Below, piece by piece: positions 59,509 to 64,000 of a stretch of DNA of 64,000 nucleotides. The position numbers and the translations under genes are program-made. The first letter of the stretch is position 1. Every line of letters starts with the position of its first letter. Origin of the DNA: Eubacterium ruminantium (GTDB lineage Bacteria > Bacillota > Clostridia > Lachnospirales > Lachnospiraceae); the NCBI GenBank assembly GCA_900108205.1, contig FNUU01000003.1, positions 87,881-151,880 of the forward strand, written 5' to 3'. The notes below the pieces were generated by a model. The model had not been told where the DNA came from. It saw nothing but the letters and a program-made list of their open reading frames with translations, and ran no database searches.

Positions 59509-61698
59509 TTGGGCTGGTTTGAAAAACAGATAAAGCAGCGAAGCGATCTTGATCAGCAGCTTTTTGAAGAGTCTTTTTTCCGTGCGGCTGAGGTTGTTCT
59601 CGGTAAGAGGACGACAACAAGAATAACAGATGACAGGATTATTACAAAGCAGGCTATAGACGATATATTAAAATATTTCCATTTCAAATCCGGTGAGATT
59701 CCTAAGTCGATTGTGGAACATGAGGAGCAGCTTGATTATTGCTTGCGCCCACACGGTCTTATGCGGCGAAAGATAGAACTTTCGGGGAAATGGTGGATAG
59801 ATGCCTACGGGCCGATTCTGGCTTACCTGAAAGATAGCAGTGAGCCGGTGGCTCTGCTGCCTGATAAGATTTTCGGTTATTATTATATTGACAGAGAAAA
59901 TGGAAAAAAGATTAAAATTTCAAAGACTACGGCTCAGCTTTTAGAGCAGGAAGCCTACTGTTTCTATAAGCCGTTTCCTCAGAAGAAGCTCGGTATACCG
60001 GATCTTCTGAACTACCTGAAAAGCTGTATCAATACAGGGGATATAGTATTGATAGTCTTGGCGACATTTGTCGTAACAGGTGTTGGCATGTTGATGCCGC
60101 GCATAACCAAAGCACTCACGGGACCTGTGGCAGCAAGCGGAAATGCAAATATGTTAATAGGTATAGCGGTTTTTATGTTTTCTACCGCTATTGCAACGCA
60201 GCTGTTATCTTCGGCAAACAGTCTGCTGATGTCGAGGGTAAATATAAAGACCTCGATTGGGGTGCAGTCGGCGATGATGATGAGGGTAATGAGTCTTCCG
60301 CCAAGCTTTTTCAGACAATATAGTGCAGGAGAACTGACAAGTCGATCATCATCAGTTAATCAGCTCTGTGATCTGATTATGGGGATGTTTGTGAGAACGG
60401 GACTTACCTCGGTGGTATCTCTTCTTTACATTACTCAGATATTCAGCTTTGCACCGGCACTGGTCGCACCGGCACTTATTATCATATTGATAACCGTGGT
60501 TTTCAGTACAATTTCTTCTGTTGTACAGATACGCATAAGCAAAAAACAGATGGAACACAGCGCCAGGGAATCCGGTCTCAGCTATTCGATGATAAGCGGA
60601 ATACAGAAGATAAAGCTGGCAGGAGCGGAAAAACGCTTTTTTTCAAGATGGCTTAATTTATATTCTGAAGGAGCAGAGCTTGTATATGCACCACCGACAT
60701 TTATTAAGATCAATAGTGTCATAACAATGGCGATAAGCCTTGTTTCAAACATTGTACTGTATTTTCTTGCCGCTGAAAGCAATGTTGATCAGTCAAACTA
60801 TTTTGCATTTACGGCGGCCTACGGTGCAGTTATGGGGGCATTTACCTCCCTTGCCGGTATAGCTCTTTCGGCAGGACGAATAAAGCCTGTTCTGGAGATG
60901 GCGGAACCGTTTCTTAAAACAGCGCCTGAAACTGCTGACAACAAGGAGATAGTTACAAAACTCTCCGGAAATATTGAACTTAACAAGGTCTATTTTCGAT
61001 ACAGTGAGAATTCTCCATACATAGTAAAAGATCTGTCTCTGAAAATAAAAGCAGGCGAATATGTTGCGCTGGTTGGAAGAACCGGCTGTGGCAAGAGTAC
61101 TCTTATGAGGATACTGTTAGGCTTTGAAAAGCCTGAAAAGGGAGCTGTTTACTATGATGGAAAGGATATTAACAGGCTCGATCTTGGTTCGCTCAGAAGA
61201 AAGATCGGAACAGTAATGCAAAATGGTGGTCTTTTCCAGGGGGATATTTACTCTAATATCATAATAACCGCTCCGCATCTCACTATAGATGAAGCCTGGG
61301 AGGCAGCAGAAAAGGCCGGAATCGCCGATGATATCAGGGCAATGCCTATGGGAATGCATACGATGATCTCGGAGGGACAGGGAGGTATTTCAGGCGGACA
61401 GAGACAGCGTATTATGATAGCCCGTGCCATTGCTCCGAAGCCTAAGGTACTGATGTTTGATGAGGCAACCAGTGCTCTTGACAACAAGACTCAGAAGCAG
61501 GTCAGTGAAGCACTTGATTCTATGGGGTGTACGAGGATTGTTATAGCTCACAGGCTTTCGACCATAAAACACTGTGACAGGATACTGGTGTTGGATGAAG
61601 GAAGAGTAATAGAAGACGGTAACTATGATGAGCTTATTGCAAAGGGCGGATATTTTGCTGAACTTGTCGAGCGTCAGAGACTTGATATGGAACATTAA
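59509..61698 (+). CDS. Second ABC exporter subunit (NHLM type, no peptidase)
   Basis: A 729-residue protein. The start is TTG 59509, with AAGGAGG 8 nt upstream and 14 nt after the previous stop; a GTG at 59491 is too early for that site. The N-terminal about 160 residues are a non-catalytic domain without the C39 Cys, as in the second NHLM ABC protein. A membrane domain follows (about 180-455), then an ATPase with GRTGCGKST, ISGGQRQRIMIARAI, VLMFDEATSALD and IAHRLST. It probably forms a heterodimer with the peptidase-containing ABC protein. Confidence 0.93.
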   Translation: MGWFEKQIKQRSDLDQQLFEESFFRAAEVVLGKRTTTRITDDRIITKQAIDDILKYFHFKSGEIPKSIVEHEEQLDYCLRPHGLMRRKIELSGKWWIDAYGPILAYLKDSSEPVALLPDKIFGYYYIDRENGKKIKISKTTAQLLEQEAYCFYKPFPQKKLGIPDLLNYLKSCINTGDIVLIVLATFVVTGVGMLMPRITKALTGPVAASGNANMLIGIAVFMFSTAIATQLLSSANSLLMSRVNIKTSIGVQSAMMMRVMSLPPSFFRQYSAGELTSRSSSVNQLCDLIMGMFVRTGLTSVVSLLYITQIFSFAPALVAPALIIILITVVFSTISSVVQIRISKKQMEHSARESGLSYSMISGIQKIKLAGAEKRFFSRWLNLYSEGAELVYAPPTFIKINSVITMAISLVSNIVLYFLAAESNVDQSNYFAFTAAYGAVMGAFTSLAGIALSAGRIKPVLEMAEPFLKTAPETADNKEIVTKLSGNIELNKVYFRYSENSPYIVKDLSLKIKAGEYVALVGRTGCGKSTLMRILLGFEKPEKGAVYYDGKDINRLDLGSLRRKIGTVMQNGGLFQGDIYSNIIITAPHLTIDEAWEAAEKAGIADDIRAMPMGMHTMISEGQGGISGGQRQRIMIARAIAPKPKVLMFDEATSALDNKTQKQVSEALDSMGCTRIVIAHRLSTIKHCDRILVLDEGRVIEDGNYDELIAKGGYFAELVERQRLDMEH

Positions 61699-61773
61699 GA
61701 TAATCCGGCTTGAAGAAATATACAACGAGACTCACAGAAGGTAATGTTTTAATGAAAAGGAGGAGGAAAAACC

Positions 61774-62154
61774 ATGGAAATTTTCAACATTGAAAGCTTT
61801 ATCAAGGATTTATCACCTGAGCTGCAGGAAAAAGCAAGAGCCTGCACAACAATTGAAGAACTTTTAAAGTTTGCAGACGATAATGACATAGAGATACCGA
61901 AGGATGCACTTGAGGCTGCGTCAGGCGGTAGCTCTTGTGGAGGGGATTGTTATCATGTCGTTCTTGATATTGAAAAAGATAAGCACGCCTGGGACAATGG
62001 AAGGGAGTATTACTGGCATCAATACAGATGCAGGCATTGCAGTGCGGTGCTCTTCGGCGTAAATGAGTACGGTCACTTTGATAAAAAGTTATTCATAACC
62101 AAGGAGCAGTATGACCGTATGTATAATCCGTTCACAGGAAAGTATTTATCATAA
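61774..62154 (+). CDS. Nif11-leader RiPP precursor 1
   Basis: A 126-residue peptide with a strong AGGAGGA site ahead of ATG 61774. Residues 1-50 are a Nif11-like leader (FIKDLSPELQEKARACTTIE, then LLKFADDNDIEIP) ending in A-S-G-G, the expected cleavage site for the C39 peptidase. The core of about 75 residues has CGGDC, a K-H-A-W, then Y-R-C-R-H-C, so two Cys pairs spaced like a zinc ribbon, and ends in a Tyr/Phe-rich tail. The leader DNA is largely identical with that of precursor 2. It should be modified by the radical SAM protein encoded downstream, then exported. Confidence 0.88.
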   Translation: MEIFNIESFIKDLSPELQEKARACTTIEELLKFADDNDIEIPKDALEAASGGSSCGGDCYHVVLDIEKDKHAWDNGREYYWHQYRCRHCSAVLFGVNEYGHFDKKLFITKEQYDRMYNPFTGKYLS

Positions 62155-62169
62155 AAGAGGGAGAAGGCT

Positions 62170-62454
62170 ATGAATATTGAATCATTTATCAAGGATTTAT
62201 CACCTGAGCTGCAGGAAAAAGCAAGAGCCTGCAAAACGACAGAAGAACTGTTAAAACTTGCAGATGATAATGATATAGAGATATCTCGTGAAGCACTTGA
62301 TACAGTCAGCGGGGGAAGTATCTGTGGATCTGAAGACTGTCCGAACGGCGGCAAACATGAATGGGAGGAAATCAGCAGAGAATATGATACTATGGGAAAG
62401 TGTTATATTGTAAAATGCAGATGTAAAAAATGCGGTCAGACAACCGTAGAATAA
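62170..62454 (+). CDS. Nif11-leader RiPP precursor 2
   Basis: A 94-residue peptide starting 16 nt after precursor 1 with GAGGGAGAAGG upstream. The leader (about 1-48) is nearly the same as in precursor 1 (FIKDLSPELQEKARAC identical) and ends V-S-G-G. The core (about 45 residues) has CGSEDC, H-E-W and C-R-C-K-K-C-G, thus six or seven Cys, again zinc-ribbon-like, ending T-T-V-E. A terminator 150 nt downstream should leave the precursors made in excess over the maturase. Confidence 0.88.
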   Translation: MNIESFIKDLSPELQEKARACKTTEELLKLADDNDIEISREALDTVSGGSICGSEDCPNGGKHEWEEISREYDTMGKCYIVKCRCKKCGQTTVE

Positions 62455-62523
62455 CTTTAAGAATGAAAAAACAGAAATATCAGTGAAAAATATATCTATA
62501 CTGCCGGGAGAAGATGCTTTGTT

Positions 62524-62670
62524 ATGACGGAAAAAATGAAAGAACTGCTCTGCGGGGTATCTAAGGAAGAAGAACAAAAAAAACAGGGAAATAAATCTGA
62601 AGTCAAAAGGGGCGGCGGCTTAGACCGCTGTCCTTTTTTAAATCAGTGTGCGTGGCGGCGCACGTTTTGA
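62524..62670 (+). CDS. Possible 48-residue Cys-containing peptide
   Basis: An open frame from ATG 62524 to TGA 62668 with a Lys/Glu-rich first half, a R-G-G-G-L stretch and a C-terminal D-R-C-P-F-L-N-Q-C-A-W. The C-x5-C and GG-like break would suit another precursor. However, the ribosome binding site is poor (GGGAG, 14 nt away), and the terminator at 62605-62639 lies inside it. It may be chance. Confidence 0.25.
   Translation: MTEKMKELLCGVSKEEEQKKQGNKSEVKRGGGLDRCPFLNQCAWRRTF
62605..62639 (+). terminator. Terminator between precursors and maturase
   Basis: AAAAGGGGCGG pairs with CCGC-TGT-CCTTTT (three-base bulge), followed by T. Such weak terminators after precursor genes are common in RiPP operons. 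Confidence 0.6.
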
Positions 62671-62721
62671 ATGGGGGCAGGGATGAAGGTAGACAAAAGG
62701 AAAGGCAGATCGGAGGAGGCA

Positions 62722-64000
62722 ATGAAGTATATACTGAATAAAAATTTCCGCCTGCGGGGATGGACGGATCACCTTGCATGTCTTGAAACGCTGCCGCAAA
62801 GGTTTGTTACAGATCTTACCACAAGAGAGTATGGACTTCTGAGCCGGTGTGATGGAAGGACGGATATAAGCGATCAGAAATATGCAGAGGCAATAAAAAA
62901 GTTTCTCGAAAAGGGTGTGATAAGAGAAACCGATGGGTCGGAGCCGGACCACGATCAGTCATATCATTTTTATGAGAACAGGCGTATCAGAAATGTTGAT
63001 ATCTGCATTACGGGATGTTGTGATTTTCGATGCAGGCATTGCTTCAATGCAGCGGACAATATAGGGTCGAGAGGATCACAGCCTTCCACAGAACAGCTTC
63101 TTGATCTCATCGCAAAACTTGATGAATGCGGAGTGGCAGGTGTTACTTTCTCCGGAGGCGAACCGCTTCTTCATAAAGGCTTTCTGACATTGTCTGACGA
63201 ACTTGCAAAGCGCAATATGAAGTTCAAACGTTTAGTTACAAATCTGTATCATATGACTCCAGAGATTGCTGATACACTCATAGCAGAGGGACACCGTCCT
63301 TTGATATCTACAAGCTTTGATGGCATCGGGAAACATGAATGGCTGAGGAAGATGCCGGGTTCGGAGCAGAGAGCACTGGAAGGTATCGCAATGATGAAGC
63401 AAAAAGGCTTTTCTGTAAGAATTACCTGCTGCGCATGGAAGGATAGCCTTTCTGCTTTGCGTGAGAGTATACTAAAGCTTCAGGAGCTTCATGTTGATGA
63501 GTTCCGCCTTGTATGTATTGAGCCATCGCTGCGCTGGCGCGAAAATGCCGGTGATCAGGATATATCGATACGCGAGTGGCTGGATTTTCTCTGTGGTCTG
63601 ATCGATTGGTGGTATGATAATAAGATAAAGATATACCTGGATGTCTGGTCCTTCTGGCATGGATATCCGGGTTCAAAGTACGTTAATATAGTTCCGGACG
63701 GTCATCGTGATCATGACCATGAGGATAAGATCCCTGCCTGCTCAGACGCCTATCAGACGCCATATATTGATAGTGACGGACGACTTCTTCTCTGTAATGC
63801 AGTAAGCGGATATACAAAAGCAATGGGACTTGACTGGGGGAATGTGTTTACAGACGATATCCACGCTCTTCTGAGAGAAGGACCGTTCATAGATCAGTGC
63901 AAATGCACGATAGGAGAGATGAAAAGGCAGAATGCTGAGTGCCGGGAGTGTGAGTGGGCATCACATTGCAGCTTTGGCTGTCGTGCCGAGGCTCTGGCAT
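62722..64000 (+). CDS. Radical SAM/SPASM peptide maturase with RRE-like N-terminus (3' end outside window)
   Basis: The frame is open to the window end. The start is placed at ATG 62722, with GGAGGAGG just upstream; an in-frame ATG at 62683 is possible. Residues 1-75 (NFRLRGWTDHLACLETLPQR, then EKGVIRETD) resemble a PqqD-like winged-helix leader-recognition element. The radical SAM cluster motif is Cys 100, 104 and 107 (CDFRCRHC), with GGEP (SGGEPLL) following. A SPASM region near the cut has a Cys series (PACSDAYQT, LLCNAVSG, CKC, ECRECEW, HCSFGCRAEA) for extra Fe-S clusters. It probably modifies the two Nif11-leader peptides, for example by thioether or C-C crosslinks; the chemistry is not readable. 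Confidence 0.92.
   Translation, partial: MKYILNKNFRLRGWTDHLACLETLPQRFVTDLTTREYGLLSRCDGRTDISDQKYAEAIKKFLEKGVIRETDGSEPDHDQSYHFYENRRIRNVDICITGCCDFRCRHCFNAADNIGSRGSQPSTEQLLDLIAKLDECGVAGVTFSGGEPLLHKGFLTLSDELAKRNMKFKRLVTNLYHMTPEIADTLIAEGHRPLISTSFDGIGKHEWLRKMPGSEQRALEGIAMMKQKGFSVRITCCAWKDSLSALRESILKLQELHVDEFRLVCIEPSLRWRENAGDQDISIREWLDFLCGLIDWWYDNKIKIYLDVWSFWHGYPGSKYVNIVPDGHRDHDHEDKIPACSDAYQTPYIDSDGRLLLCNAVSGYTKAMGLDWGNVFTDDIHALLREGPFIDQCKCTIGEMKRQNAECRECEWASHCSFGCRAEALA

Overview
The window reads as chromosome of an anaerobic, probably non-sporulating gut Lachnospiraceae (Clostridia). Supporting this are AAGGAGG-type ribosome binding sites, TTGACA/TATAAT promoters with 17-nt spacers, a rubrerythrin, a full maltodextrin/galactan locus, an NHLM-type peptide export system, and the hup-rqcP-divIC-tilS-hpt-ftsH core block with no yabP, yabQ or spoIIE in it. 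I see no rRNA, tRNA, CRISPR array, transposase or phage gene. The species cannot be named from sequence alone.

Layout. 1-10.4 kb: surface and membrane proteins (Gln/Gly/Met-rich, Lys/Glu/Thr-repeat, ZU5-like, leucine-rich plus Ig-like, and a large tandem Ig-like protein) with ung and a small membrane protein on the other strand. 10.4-14 kb: sulfur assimilation, with an Rrf2 regulator divergent from metY and cysK. Ahead of metY is a leader peptide with three consecutive Cys codons and a terminator/antiterminator pair. 14-19.6 kb: small metabolic and unknown genes, a PDZ pseudogene, a rhodanese-TtcA fusion and azlCD, separated by repeat-rich gaps. 19.6-35.7 kb: alpha-glucan use (LacI regulator, secreted amylase, pullulanase, cyclomaltodextrinase, malQ, malEFG), then a second LacI regulator and a membrane-anchored GH53 galactanase. 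35.8-40.1 kb: rubrerythrin, PAP2, and a minus-strand aromatic operon (chorismate mutase-ACT, then DAHP synthase) preceded by a Tyr/Phe-rich leader peptide and attenuator. 40.4-47 kb: DUF3737 and VanZ proteins and the core block. 47.5-51.9 kb: a hybrid histidine kinase and an HXXEE protein. 52-56 kb: thiamine salvage (TPP riboswitch, thiM, thiE, thiD, methyltransferase, tenA). 56.1-64 kb: a ribosomally synthesised peptide (RiPP) cluster with STAS protein, NHLM secretion protein, C39-peptidase ABC exporter, second ABC protein, two Nif11-leader precursors and a radical SAM/SPASM maturase cut by the window end.

Most notable: (1) the RiPP cluster, whose two Nif11-leader precursors carry cores that look like zinc ribbons (CxxC, HxW, CxxC); (2) two ribosome-mediated attenuators that I found by reading the leaders, one Cys-codon type before metY-cysK and one Tyr/Phe-codon type before the aromatic operon, a mechanism less usual than T-boxes in Firmicutes; (3) a chorismate mutase-ACT protein with only half a prephenate dehydratase domain; (4) several dispersed intergenic repeat families, one with at least seven copies in both orientations. 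Functions come from motif recognition without database searches.
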